Part shown: positions 26,944 through 35,796 of the stretch, in pieces | Numbering within the stretch: position 1 is the first letter of the stretch | How the letters are laid out: each line of letters starts with the position of its first letter | NCBI GenBank assembly: GCA_038521865.1 | Contig: JBCBKO010000003.1 | Coordinates: forward strand, 62,001 to 126,000 | Direction: 5' to 3' | DNA length: 64,000 bases | Source of the DNA: CALBPI01 sp038521865 | GTDB taxonomy: Bacteria > Pseudomonadota > Gammaproteobacteria > Steroidobacterales > Woeseiaceae | Program-made: the position numbers and the translations under genes | Notes under the pieces: model-generated | The model's database searches: none | What the model was told of the DNA's origin: nothing | The model's input: only the letters and a program-made list of their open reading frames with translations

Positions 26944-28341
26944 CTAGCGGGCGCCCTTCTGCCAAAGCACCACTTCTGCCGTCTGCAACAGGATCATGAA
27001 GTCGAAGACCAAAGTTCGGTTCTTCACGTAATACAGATCATATTGAAGCTTCTCGAAGGCGTCTTTTTCCGATGAGCCATAGGGATAACACAACTGCGCC
27101 CAACCGGTAATGCCCGGCTTGATGCGGTGTCGCTCCAGATAGTACGGAATCTGCTCGGACAGCTTCTCTACAAATTCCGGGCGCTCCGGGCGCGGGCCAA
27201 CAACGCTCATGTGTCCTGCCAGCACGTTGATCAACTGGGGCAGTTCGTCGATGCGCAATTTACGGATTACGCGACCCACCTTGGTTACACGATCATCATC
27301 CTGCTTCGCCCAGACCGCCTTGCCCTCCGCCTCGGCATCGGTGCGCATACTCCGGAACTTTAAGACGTTGAACCGTATATTGCCTTTTCCGACGCGCTCC
27401 TGGCGATAGAAGATCGGTCGACCGTCCTCCAGATAAATCAGGATTGCCGTGACTAGCATAATCGGTGAGGCGAGCAGCAAGACCGCACTGCTTGAAAGTA
27501 CATCAAACACGCGTTGAGCGATTCGTCGCGGTAACTGACGACGGAATCCATTTTCGAAAATCAACCAACTCGGACTCACCAGGTTCAGGTTGAGCTTGCC
27601 GGTCTCACGTTCGAGAAAATTCATCACGTCCGTGATGTCGATGCTCTCTAGCCGGCACTCGAGCAACTCACGAATGGGTAGCTTTCCGCGACGGTCATCC
27701 TGTGCAATTACAATCTCGTCGATTTCATGTCGTTGACAATACTCGATCAACGATCGGGGCATTGGACGTACTCTTTTTTGTGGCAACTCGGACTCGGCAT
27801 CTCCGGGCATTTTCATGAAGCGAACGAGCTTGAAGCCACGTTGATCCGCCTGGCGCCGTAGCTGAAGGAATTGCTCTGCACGCTGACCCGCGCCGAGCAC
27901 AAGAATCCGTCGCTTGAACAGGCTTTCATCAACCAATTTCAAAAAACCCAGTCTGACGGTAAGCAAACCCGCGGTCGCAATCACGCTCGATAGTGTGAGC
28001 GTGCCAGGCGTCAGGTACAGCCAACGGAAAAAGTAATACACAAACGGCAAGATGACGCCGGTCAGGACTACAGCGGTAATAACTCGCGCAGCCACGCCGG
28101 CGAACGTCTCCCGCAAGGCTATGCGGTAGAGGCCCATCGCTGCCATGCATAGAAACAGAACGAAGCACACCGCGACCGTCCGATAAAACTCGATGGCATC
28201 AGAGACAGAGCCTGACACCCAGCCAAGCTGCACGGCTAACCAGGTACCCGTGCAGATCGACGCAGCCACAACGAGAGTCTCTACGATTACCAAAAGGGCA
28301 ACCGGCAAGGACACGTAGTGGTCAAAAAGTCGAATGGCCAT
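26944..28341 (-). CDS. Initiating sugar transferase, PEP-CTERM associated (EpsB_2 / WbaP-like)
   Basis: A 465-residue polyisoprenyl-phosphate hexose-1-phosphate transferase of the TIGR03013 type. Start chosen at MAIRLFDHYVSLPVALLV; an in-frame extension of 22 residues upstream is unlikely. Four N-terminal helices, a CoA-binding-like middle domain (RILVLGAGQRAEQFLQL), a membrane hairpin near 280-300, then the catalytic part: FNVLKFRSMRTDAE, RKLRIDELPQLINVL (Asp-Glu pair), GHMSVVGPRPERPEF and IKPGITGWAQL. It loads the first sugar phosphate onto undecaprenyl phosphate, starting the XrtA-locus polymer. A second, shorter transferase at 37823 serves the other system. Confidence 0.92.
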   Translation of the reverse strand: MAIRLFDHYVSLPVALLVIVETLVVAASICTGTWLAVQLGWVSGSVSDAIEFYRTVAVCFVLFLCMAAMGLYRIALRETFAGVAARVITAVVLTGVILPFVYYFFRWLYLTPGTLTLSSVIATAGLLTVRLGFLKLVDESLFKRRILVLGAGQRAEQFLQLRRQADQRGFKLVRFMKMPGDAESELPQKRVRPMPRSLIEYCQRHEIDEIVIAQDDRRGKLPIRELLECRLESIDITDVMNFLERETGKLNLNLVSPSWLIFENGFRRQLPRRIAQRVFDVLSSSAVLLLASPIMLVTAILIYLEDGRPIFYRQERVGKGNIRFNVLKFRSMRTDAEAEGKAVWAKQDDDRVTKVGRVIRKLRIDELPQLINVLAGHMSVVGPRPERPEFVEKLSEQIPYYLERHRIKPGITGWAQLCYPYGSSEKDAFEKLQYDLYYVKNRTLVFDFMILLQTAEVVLWQKGAR

Positions 28342-28428
28342 GATTAAGGCGTTCCCCTGAACGAGCAATAGCGAGCCGCGCGGCCGCCAAAATGAGGCAC
28401 GCCGCACGGTTTTCTTGTTTTCGTGTTG

Positions 28429-28455
28429 TTTATGTTAACGAAGCAGCTGTGACAA
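28429..28455 (-). promoter_or_regulatory. Candidate promoter for the EpsB-type transferase gene
   Basis: On the minus strand TTGTCA (28450-28455) and CATAAA (28429-28434) are 15 bases apart, about 90 bases upstream of the start at 28341. The -35 is good (5/6); the -10 is fair and the spacing is short. It lies in the 131-base gap after the phosphomannomutase stop. Confidence 0.3.
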
Positions 28456-28472
28456 CCGCGTGAACTGTCTCA

Positions 28473-29837
28473 CTAATCGACAATCTCGCCGCCGATTTGA
28501 TCCAGCAGTTCGCGGGTTTTCTCCGCCATCAGGGCACTGTCACCCCGACTCTCGACATTCAGTCGAATCACGGGCTCCGTGTTCGAGGCACGCAGATTAA
28601 ACCGCCATTGCTCAAATTCGATGCTGATGCCATCGACTCGATCGCTCGAGATCGCACCATCGATGTAGTGCGCCCAAACATCCTCCATCACGACAGCTGC
28701 GTCCGCAACTCGACGGTTGATCTCGCCACTCGCAGGGAATTTCCGGATACGCTCGGCGACAAGCGCTGACAGCGGTTGCGTGCTTTCGCTGAGTAGCTGC
28801 GCGACGAGCAGCCAGGGAACCATGCCGCTGTCGCAGTAGAAGAAATCACGGAAGTAATGGTGCGCACTCATCTCGCCGCCATAGGCTGCGTTGTGTTCGC
28901 GCATCACGGCCTTCATAAAGGAGTGCCCGGATTTGCTTTGAATCACCTCACCACCCGCGGACTCAACCACTTCGACCGTGTTCCACGTCAGACGAGGATC
29001 ATGCACGATACCGGCACCCGGGTCGCTGGCGAGCACGCTCGCAGCCAGCAGTCCAACAATGTAATAGCCCTCGATGAAATCACCGGTTTCGTCAAACAAG
29101 AAACACCGGTCAAAGTCGCCATCCCAGGCAATACCAAAGTCGGCACCCGAGTCACCAACCGCTTGCGCCGTCGACTTGCGATTCGCCTCCAGCATCGGAT
29201 TCGGGACCCCGTTAGGGAAATTACCATCGGCTTCGTGGTGCACTCGCACAAACTCGAACGGCAGATGTTCCGCCAGCATATCCAGCGTCTGGCCTGCACC
29301 ACCGTTTCCTGCATTCACCACGATTTTTAACGGTCGCAGTTCGTCGCGTTCAACGTACCCTAGTAAGTGAGAGATGTACTGCTCGTTGATAGGCGTCTCG
29401 ACGCGCCTGCCCCGCTCTGCTGAGACGTGGCGCGCGTCTGCTTCAGCAAGCTCGCGAATCTGTGCGAGACCTGAGTCGGCACTGAGCGGGCGCGCGCCAT
29501 CACGCACGAGCTTTAGCCCGTTGTAGTCTTTCGGGTTATGACTGGCGGTGACCATGATGCCGCCGTCGGCCTCGAGCGAACCAGTCGCGAAGTAGACCAT
29601 CTCGGTACCACCCACCCCAATGTCCAAGACCTCGACGCCGGCCTCAATCAGCCCTTTGGCCACCGCATCGGCGAGCGATGCACTCGACAGTCGGATATCC
29701 CGACCTAGCACCATGCGCTTTGCGTCCAGAAACTGAGCGGCAGCATTGCCAATCCGATAGGCAATGTCTTCATTCAGTTGATCGGGCAGTCGCCCCCGGA
29801 CATCGTAGGCTTTAAAACTTGGAATCGTGATCGGCAT
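28473..29837 (-). CDS. manB: Phosphomannomutase / phosphoglucomutase
   Basis: A 454-residue alpha-D-phosphohexomutase, start at MPITIPSFKAYDVRG (the family N-terminus). MVTASHNPKDYNGLK holds the phosphoserine, AWDGDFDRCFLF the Mg site, GGEMSAHHYFRDFFYCDSG the sugar-selectivity loop of the PMM/PGM (AlgC-like) group, and RASNTEPVIRLNVES the phosphate site. It converts mannose-6-phosphate to mannose-1-phosphate (and possibly the glucose pair), feeding ManC encoded just upstream. All four motifs are intact. Confidence 0.95.
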   Translation of the reverse strand: MPITIPSFKAYDVRGRLPDQLNEDIAYRIGNAAAQFLDAKRMVLGRDIRLSSASLADAVAKGLIEAGVEVLDIGVGGTEMVYFATGSLEADGGIMVTASHNPKDYNGLKLVRDGARPLSADSGLAQIRELAEADARHVSAERGRRVETPINEQYISHLLGYVERDELRPLKIVVNAGNGGAGQTLDMLAEHLPFEFVRVHHEADGNFPNGVPNPMLEANRKSTAQAVGDSGADFGIAWDGDFDRCFLFDETGDFIEGYYIVGLLAASVLASDPGAGIVHDPRLTWNTVEVVESAGGEVIQSKSGHSFMKAVMREHNAAYGGEMSAHHYFRDFFYCDSGMVPWLLVAQLLSESTQPLSALVAERIRKFPASGEINRRVADAAVVMEDVWAHYIDGAISSDRVDGISIEFEQWRFNLRASNTEPVIRLNVESRGDSALMAEKTRELLDQIGGEIVD

Positions 29838-29869
29838 CGTCTTGTCCCCGCTGACCATTCCGTCAGCAA

Positions 29870-31294
29870 TCAGGTGTTGGTTCCCTCGCGACCATAATTA
29901 TCCTCGAAACGGACAATGTCGTCTTCCCCAAGATAGTCGCCAGATTGCACTTCGATGATATGCACAGGTTCGTCAAACGGGTTCGCAATCCTGTGTTTCT
30001 CACCAATGGGGATGTAGGTCGACTCGTTAACCGACAAATCGAACACTTCCTCGCCGCGAGTGATTTGAGCTTTGCCTTTCACAACAATCCAGTGTTCGGC
30101 GCGGTGGTGGTGCATCTGCAAAGACAACACAGCGCCCGGGTTCACGATAAGGCGCTTGACCTGGAAGTTCTCACCCTGGTCCACGCCATCATAACTGCCC
30201 CATGGGCGGAACACTTGGCGGTGCAGCGAGACCTCCGGTCGATCATCGGCCTTGAGCGCATCAACGATTCGCTTAACGTTTTCGGAAGCACCTTTGGGCG
30301 CCACCAACACGGCATCCTTGGTCTCAACAACGACGAATCCATCAAGGCCCACGGCTGCCACCAGTCGGCTTTCCGCGCTGAAGAGCGAGTCAATGCAATC
30401 TGACAACACGACATCACCGGACACTGCATTGCCGGCTTCGTCTTTCGGCAGAGTCTCCTGCAAAGAGGACCACGAGCCGACATCGCTCCAACCAGCAGCC
30501 ATCGGTACAACAACGGCACGGTCAGTGCGCTCCATAACCGCGTAGTCGATCGAGTTTGATGGTGACTTCGCAAACTCAGCTTCATCAGGTCGAATGAAAT
30601 CCAGGTCCGCGACCGCGGCACCAACGCTGGCTTCGACCGCCCTCACCATCTTGGGCTCAAAAGTGGAAAGTTCGGACAAGTAGGCCTTCGATGGCAGCAG
30701 GAACATACCGCTATTCCAAAGGTACGATCCTGATGCGACGTATTGCTGCGCGACTTCGAATTCAGGCTTCTCGCGAAACTCTTGAACCGCAACCGGTGTA
30801 TCGCCATCCAGCGTCGCGTGAATATAGCCGTAGCCCGTATGCGGCTCTGTCGGCACCACACCGAAGGTCACGAGTTGCCCATGATCTGCGGCAACAGTGC
30901 CACGTGCCACAGCGCCTGCAAACGCTTCCACATCTCCGATGACATGATCCGCCGGCATCACCAACAGGTGACCCTCGTCCCCACGACGCAAACTATGGAC
31001 CGCGGCGAGCGCAACGGCAGGCGCCGTATTGCGACCTTCAGGTTCCAGCAGAATATCCGCCTCGACACCGATTTCGCGCAACTGCTCAGCAACCATGAAA
31101 CGGTGGGCATCATTACACACGACGATCAGTCGCGAAGTTTCCGCGGTCAGCGCTGCGATGCGCTGAGCGGTGTCCTGCAACATGGTGGTTTCACCCACCA
31201 TCGGCAGCAACTGTTTGGGGTATTTCGCTCTGGATACCGGCCAAAGACGGCTGCCGGAACCGCCCGACAGGATTACAGGGACGATGCTCGCCAT
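29870..31294 (-). CDS. manC: Mannose-1-phosphate guanylyltransferase / mannose-6-phosphate isomerase
   Basis: A 474-residue bifunctional enzyme. The N-terminal pyrophosphorylase has PVILSGGSGSRLWPVSR and KYPKQLLPM; the C-terminal cupin isomerase has FRPWGSYDGVDQGENFQVK, LSLQMHHHRAEHWIVVKG and ESTYIPIGEKHRIANP with the metal-binding His residues. It makes fructose-6-P to mannose-6-P and GTP plus mannose-1-P to GDP-mannose. It lies between ugd and the phosphomannomutase gene, so the three form a sugar-nucleotide operon. Confidence 0.95.
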   Translation of the reverse strand: MASIVPVILSGGSGSRLWPVSRAKYPKQLLPMVGETTMLQDTAQRIAALTAETSRLIVVCNDAHRFMVAEQLREIGVEADILLEPEGRNTAPAVALAAVHSLRRGDEGHLLVMPADHVIGDVEAFAGAVARGTVAADHGQLVTFGVVPTEPHTGYGYIHATLDGDTPVAVQEFREKPEFEVAQQYVASGSYLWNSGMFLLPSKAYLSELSTFEPKMVRAVEASVGAAVADLDFIRPDEAEFAKSPSNSIDYAVMERTDRAVVVPMAAGWSDVGSWSSLQETLPKDEAGNAVSGDVVLSDCIDSLFSAESRLVAAVGLDGFVVVETKDAVLVAPKGASENVKRIVDALKADDRPEVSLHRQVFRPWGSYDGVDQGENFQVKRLIVNPGAVLSLQMHHHRAEHWIVVKGKAQITRGEEVFDLSVNESTYIPIGEKHRIANPFDEPVHIIEVQSGDYLGEDDIVRFEDNYGREGTNT

Positions 31295-31317
31295 ATCTCC
31301 CCCAGCAGATGAGTTTG

Positions 31318-32649
31318 TTATTTGGAGAGTCCGCGCCCGATTGCGTAATACTGCAGACCCTTTGAAGCCAGAGACTCAGGATCGTACAAATTCCTGCCAT
31401 CGACGATGACGCCGTCCACAATTTTGCGTTTGAGCAAGTCGAAGTCCGGCGAACGAAACTCTTGCCACTCGGTCACTATCGCCAGCGCATCAACACCATC
31501 CAATGCCGATTCAGAGCTGTCGCAAAGCACAAGATCATCCCGCTCCCCGTATATGCGTAGTGCTTCCTCGCTGGCCTCGGGATCGTAGGCTCGAACGGTT
31601 GCACCGGCGGCCCACAGCGCCTCTATCAGGACCCGGCTAGGTGCTTCTCGCATATCGTCCGTCTTTGGCTTAAAAGCCAGACCCCAAACACCAATCGTCT
31701 TGCCGTTGAGATCGCCGTTATAGTGCGCGAGGAGTTTCTCGAAAACCCGCTTCTTCTGGTCTGCGTTGACCGCTTCTACGGCCTCCAGCAGTCGCGCGCT
31801 ATACCCGGATTCCGAAGCAGACCTTGCTAGCGCCTGAACATCCTTGGGAAAGCATGAGCCTCCGTAACCTGCACCTGGGTAGATGAAGTGGTACCCAATT
31901 CGCGGGTCAGAGCCGATGCCCACCCGCACTTTCTCGATGTCAGCACCAAACCGCTCAGCCAGATTGGCCAACTCGTTCATGAAGCTGATCTTCGTCGCCA
32001 GCATTGCATTGGCTGCGTATTTGGTCAGCTCTGCAGAACGCACATCCATCACGATCAGCTTTTCGTGATTTCGGTTGAAGGGCTCATACAACGCCCGCAT
32101 CAGCTCGGCAGTCCGCGCGTTATCGGTACCGATCACAATCCGATCCGGTTTCATGAAATCTGCGATGGCCGCGCCTTCTTTGAGAAATTCAGGGTTCGAG
32201 ACCACGTCAAAATCAAGCCCTACCCCGCGTTGCTCGAGTGTTTCAGCAATCTTCGCGTGCACTCGGTCGGCGGTTCCAACGGGAACGGTCGATTTATCGA
32301 TCACAACCTTGTAATCGTCCATGTACTGAGCAATCGACTGAGCGACGGCCAGAACATATTGAAGGTCGGCAGATCCGTCTTCATCCGGCGGCGTCCCGAC
32401 CGCTATAAACTGGCAGGTACCGTGTGAAACGCCTTTTTCAATATCCGTGGTGAATGACAGTCTGCCGGCCGCGCGATTGCTTTCAATGTAGCCGTCGAGA
32501 CCTGGCTCGTAGATAGGTACGTCGCCAGCGTTCAAGCGTTCGATTTTGTGCTCGTCGATATCGACACAAACGACGTCGTTGCCCATCTCCGCCATGCAGG
32601 CGCCGGTGACAAGGCCGACATAGCCCGACCCGAAAATCGTCAATCGCAT
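31318..32649 (-). CDS. ugd: UDP-glucose 6-dehydrogenase
   Basis: A 443-residue nucleotide-sugar dehydrogenase; start at MRLTIFGSGYVGLVTG, which places the NAD loop at the very N-terminus. The catalytic Cys lies in GAGYGGSCFPKDVQAL, the form typical of UDP-glucose rather than UDP-HexNAc dehydrogenases (which usually read GGHCIP). KPDRIVIGTD and FKPKTDDMREAPS also fit. It makes UDP-glucuronate. It is the only 6-dehydrogenase in the window, which matters for the WlbA-WbpE-WbpD steps encoded at 41-43 kb. Confidence 0.93.
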   Translation of the reverse strand: MRLTIFGSGYVGLVTGACMAEMGNDVVCVDIDEHKIERLNAGDVPIYEPGLDGYIESNRAAGRLSFTTDIEKGVSHGTCQFIAVGTPPDEDGSADLQYVLAVAQSIAQYMDDYKVVIDKSTVPVGTADRVHAKIAETLEQRGVGLDFDVVSNPEFLKEGAAIADFMKPDRIVIGTDNARTAELMRALYEPFNRNHEKLIVMDVRSAELTKYAANAMLATKISFMNELANLAERFGADIEKVRVGIGSDPRIGYHFIYPGAGYGGSCFPKDVQALARSASESGYSARLLEAVEAVNADQKKRVFEKLLAHYNGDLNGKTIGVWGLAFKPKTDDMREAPSRVLIEALWAAGATVRAYDPEASEEALRIYGERDDLVLCDSSESALDGVDALAIVTEWQEFRSPDFDLLKRKIVDGVIVDGRNLYDPESLASKGLQYYAIGRGLSK

Positions 32650-32683
32650 CTGAGAGTCTCTGCTGGTTGTCCTAAGCGGCAAG

Positions 32684-32713
32684 AGTATACGACAGCAAGA
32701 GCCGACATCGGAA
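32684..32713 (-). promoter_or_regulatory. Candidate promoter for ugd-manC-manB
   Basis: On the minus strand TATACT (32684-32689) is preceded, after an 18-base spacer, by TTCCGA (32708-32713). The -10 is 5/6, the -35 weak. The start codon of ugd lies 35 bases downstream of the -10, leaving room for a short leader. Confidence 0.35.
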
Positions 32714-32766
32714 AAAGAGAGAACCTACTGTTGGGCGCGATAGTCAGTTGGATTGCTAATGAATTT

Positions 32767-34725
32767 CTAACGGTACCGATCAAGATCGGTAATGTTGGTT
32801 TCTCCGCTTCGGGCCACGAGTGTCGTGTAGATATGATCTTCAATTTCACCCGTTGGCCGATAACCTTCGACCGCCGACAATAAAATGGCGCGCAGATCCT
32901 CCCAACTCCTGTCGCGAATCGCCACACGAATTTGGTCAAGTACACGCTCCAATTGCTCATCGCCCAATGAGCGCTCATCCGCACGCAGAATGCGCGGATG
33001 ACTTGTGCCGGAAACATCACTGCCGATTAGCAGCTCTTCATACAGTTTCTCTGCGGGCCGAAGTCCGGTAAATGCAATTTCAATCTCGCCATGAGGGTTG
33101 TCCGGTGACTTCACGGTTTTGCCCATTAGCTGAATCATCTTCGTTGCCAGATCGACGATCCGAACTGGTTTGCCCATATCCAATACAAACACGTCGCCGC
33201 CCGTTGCCATTGCGCCCGCCTGAATGACCAGCTGCGCAGCTTCAGGTATCGTCATGAAATACCGGATAATTTCAGGATGGGTTACCGTAACTGGTCCACC
33301 TGATCTAATCTGCTCTCGGAACAAAGGTACAACCGACCCTGAAGATGCCAGAACATTACCGAACCGGACCATACAAAAACGCGTGCGCGACTTTTTGTCG
33401 AGATTCTGCAGGATCATCTCCGAAAGTCGTTTGCTTGCCCCCATTACATTCGTTGGACTGACTGCCTTATCCGTTGAAACCAACACGAATGTCGACACGT
33501 TGGCCTCTACAGCCGCAAGTGCCGCCGTATGGGTGCCCAAAACATTGTTCGAAACCCCTTCAATCACGTTGTGCTCGACAATGGGCACGTGTTTATATGC
33601 TGCGGCGTGGTACACCGTGTCGACTCTATAAGTCGACATTATCTCGAACATTCTCGCTTGATCACGACAATCGCCGAGCATGGCTACAAGTTTCACCGGC
33701 AGTTTTCCCTGCTTGATTGACTTCGAGAGCGATTTGTCAAGGTTGTAGAGCGCGATTTCCGACCGCTCAACGATGAGCAGCACTCGTGGCCCGACTTCGA
33801 GCAGTTTTCGCGATAGCTCAGACCCGATCGATCCGCCGGCACCCGTTACCAAAACAACCTTACCGGTGTTCTCTTGACGCAGGAGTACCTGCTTCGGAGG
33901 AACAGGATCACGTCCCAACAGGTCTTCTACCGAAACGTCCTGAATATCATCGATTCGCGCCGCACCAGAGACGATATCGCTGATATCCGGAATCGTTTGG
34001 ACGCGTACTTCCAGGTGCGAGAGATTATTCAGTATTTGGCGCCTTCGAGAACGAGAGACGCTGGGCAGAGCCAGCAACACGCGACGTGCATTGAGGTCGG
34101 CTATCAGTTTCGTCAGCAGCCGGGCGTCAAAAACCTCGAGACCCGCTACACGACGACCAACCAAACGGGGATCGTCGTCAACAAAAGCAACCGGAATAAA
34201 CTGCTGAGATCCGAGTAATGACGATGCGACTCTGAGACCACCTTTGCCCGCGCCATAGACGATCACGCGCTCACGATTCGCACTTCTCTTGTTCAACAGC
34301 AGTCTCGCAGAGAACCGCGTCGCAAGAATACTCACGATCAAAAGATTCGAGTAAACGATTACAACTCGGACCGCCTCCGGAGCGGAAAGGTTATACGCCA
34401 GCGCCGGTAGCAACAGAAACGCAGAGAAACCGACCATCCCAAGAACCGATGGCAGAAAGTCGACACCGATAAACCGGATCATCGATCGGTAAATCCCCAT
34501 CAGGTGCGACGACAAAACCGCCGCACAACATGCACAAAGCGCCAGAAATGCGACATTTTGAGGATCAAGATCATCGATCTGAACCAAGGCAAGTGCTAAC
34601 CATAAGCTTGCTGCAGATACGACAATATCTACAAACAGCATGATTTGTCGCTTTCGTCCGCGGTCGAGTCTTAGGAGAAAAAAACGGATCCGTGACAATC
34701 GACTTCCCTTCATAAGCGACTTCAT
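32767..34725 (-). CDS. capD: Membrane nucleotide-sugar 4,6-dehydratase (WbpM/CapD/PglF type)
   Basis: A 652-residue protein with four N-terminal helices (about 25-145), a first Rossmann domain (VIVYGAGKGGLRVASSLLG) and a catalytic SDR domain (VLVTGAGGSIGSELSRKLLE, YHAAAYKHVPIVE, VSTDKAVSPTNVMGASKR). The Tyr of a classic YxxxK is replaced by the Met-x3-Lys form typical of this group. It converts UDP-GlcNAc to the UDP-4-keto-6-deoxy sugar, which could be aminated, epimerised or carbon-extended. It lies between the sugar-nucleotide genes and the second polysaccharide operon. Confidence 0.92.
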   Translation of the reverse strand: MKSLMKGSRLSRIRFFLLRLDRGRKRQIMLFVDIVVSAASLWLALALVQIDDLDPQNVAFLALCACCAAVLSSHLMGIYRSMIRFIGVDFLPSVLGMVGFSAFLLLPALAYNLSAPEAVRVVIVYSNLLIVSILATRFSARLLLNKRSANRERVIVYGAGKGGLRVASSLLGSQQFIPVAFVDDDPRLVGRRVAGLEVFDARLLTKLIADLNARRVLLALPSVSRSRRRQILNNLSHLEVRVQTIPDISDIVSGAARIDDIQDVSVEDLLGRDPVPPKQVLLRQENTGKVVLVTGAGGSIGSELSRKLLEVGPRVLLIVERSEIALYNLDKSLSKSIKQGKLPVKLVAMLGDCRDQARMFEIMSTYRVDTVYHAAAYKHVPIVEHNVIEGVSNNVLGTHTAALAAVEANVSTFVLVSTDKAVSPTNVMGASKRLSEMILQNLDKKSRTRFCMVRFGNVLASSGSVVPLFREQIRSGGPVTVTHPEIIRYFMTIPEAAQLVIQAGAMATGGDVFVLDMGKPVRIVDLATKMIQLMGKTVKSPDNPHGEIEIAFTGLRPAEKLYEELLIGSDVSGTSHPRILRADERSLGDEQLERVLDQIRVAIRDRSWEDLRAILLSAVEGYRPTGEIEDHIYTTLVARSGETNITDLDRYR

Positions 34726-34806
34726 TCCATTGCTCTACTTTTCTATCACTCAGTAAGAGTGCCGCTAAAATATCGTCCGTGTTTGGGCTACGGTCGCGCC
34801 ACGATG

Positions 34807-35796
34807 CTACATCATATTGCGTGCCGCAACGCAAACGCTCTCAACTGTCGGGTAATACAGACGCTCCAGCGATCCGCTTGTTGGCGCAGGTGAGTCAGGA
34901 AGTGTGACTCTCACAGGCGCTGCCTTCCACTGCCTCGGGAGGACGCGTTCAGCCGCGGTTGCGATTACCTCCCCAGCAAGTCCACAAGTTGACCAGCCGC
35001 CATCGACCGCCAAAAGGCGTCCTGATCGACTGACTTCGCTGGTAATGAGTTGGGAGTCCATTGGGTTGAGAACTCGAAGGTCGATCACACCGCATTCGAT
35101 GCCCTCTTTCTCCAAAAGACCGGCTGCCTCCAAACATAGCTGGACGCTATAGCTTGCGGCGACCAACGTGATGTCTCCACCGTTGCGACGCAGTTTCGGG
35201 GTGACCGTCTCTAATGGTTGTAAATCAACGTCTCGATCCTGCTCAGCGACGTCATAAAGCCACCTATCGTCGATATACAAGACCGGGTCATCACACAAAA
35301 CGCTAGAGATCAGCAAATCCCTAGCGTCTGTTGGAGTGGCTGGCATCACGACCCTCAAGCCGGGAATGTGCGCATACCACGAGTGCAGGGCCTGAGAATG
35401 CTGCGCGCCTTGCTCGCCGCCGCGATTGACGATCCCCCGTATCGTGACTGCGGGGGATGCCTGCCCACCCAACATATACGACCACTTCGCAGCCTGGTTG
35501 ACCATTTGGTCAGCTGCCAGAATCATGAAGTCCATACGCGGGTGGATCGCAACGGCACGCTTACCAAACAACGAAGCGCCAATTGCAGCGCCAGTACATG
35601 CGGCCTCGGAAACCGGCGTATCAATGACACGCGCCTTCCCGTATAGCTTGTCAAGATCGAGCATGGTGTTACCGACGTACCAAGGGCTCCAGAGGCCCTG
35701 ACCAATCGCAAACACCGACGGATCGTTGTCGAATAGATAGCAGAACCCTTGTCGAATCGCATCACCGTACGCGAGCATCGTGCTGTTCTGGCTCAT
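34807..35796 (-). CDS. Thiamine-diphosphate E1 beta-like subunit (polysaccharide-cluster type)
   Basis: A 329-residue protein with the transketolase pyrimidine-binding domain (about 1-180; VIDTPVSEAACTGAAIGAS is the E-containing activation region) and the transketolase C-terminal domain (RSGRLLAVDGGWSTCGLAGE). DDPVLYIDDRWLYDV replaces the His-Lys region of true pyruvate dehydrogenase E1 beta and, from memory, resembles homologues in O-antigen clusters. No E2 or E3 gene is near, so it is not a standard 2-oxoacid dehydrogenase. With the alpha subunit (4-base overlap) it probably moves a two-carbon acyl or keto unit from a 2-oxoacid to a sugar intermediate. Confidence 0.85.
   Translation of the reverse strand: MSQNSTMLAYGDAIRQGFCYLFDNDPSVFAIGQGLWSPWYVGNTMLDLDKLYGKARVIDTPVSEAACTGAAIGASLFGKRAVAIHPRMDFMILAADQMVNQAAKWSYMLGGQASPAVTIRGIVNRGGEQGAQHSQALHSWYAHIPGLRVVMPATPTDARDLLISSVLCDDPVLYIDDRWLYDVAEQDRDVDLQPLETVTPKLRRNGGDITLVAASYSVQLCLEAAGLLEKEGIECGVIDLRVLNPMDSQLITSEVSRSGRLLAVDGGWSTCGLAGEVIATAAERVLPRQWKAAPVRVTLPDSPAPTSGSLERLYYPTVESVCVAARNMM

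Noticed and set aside
34747..34761. Small inverted repeat (CACTC/GAGTG) upstream of the 4,6-dehydratase gene
   Set aside because: Only five base pairs of stem and no T-run, so neither a terminator nor a clear operator.
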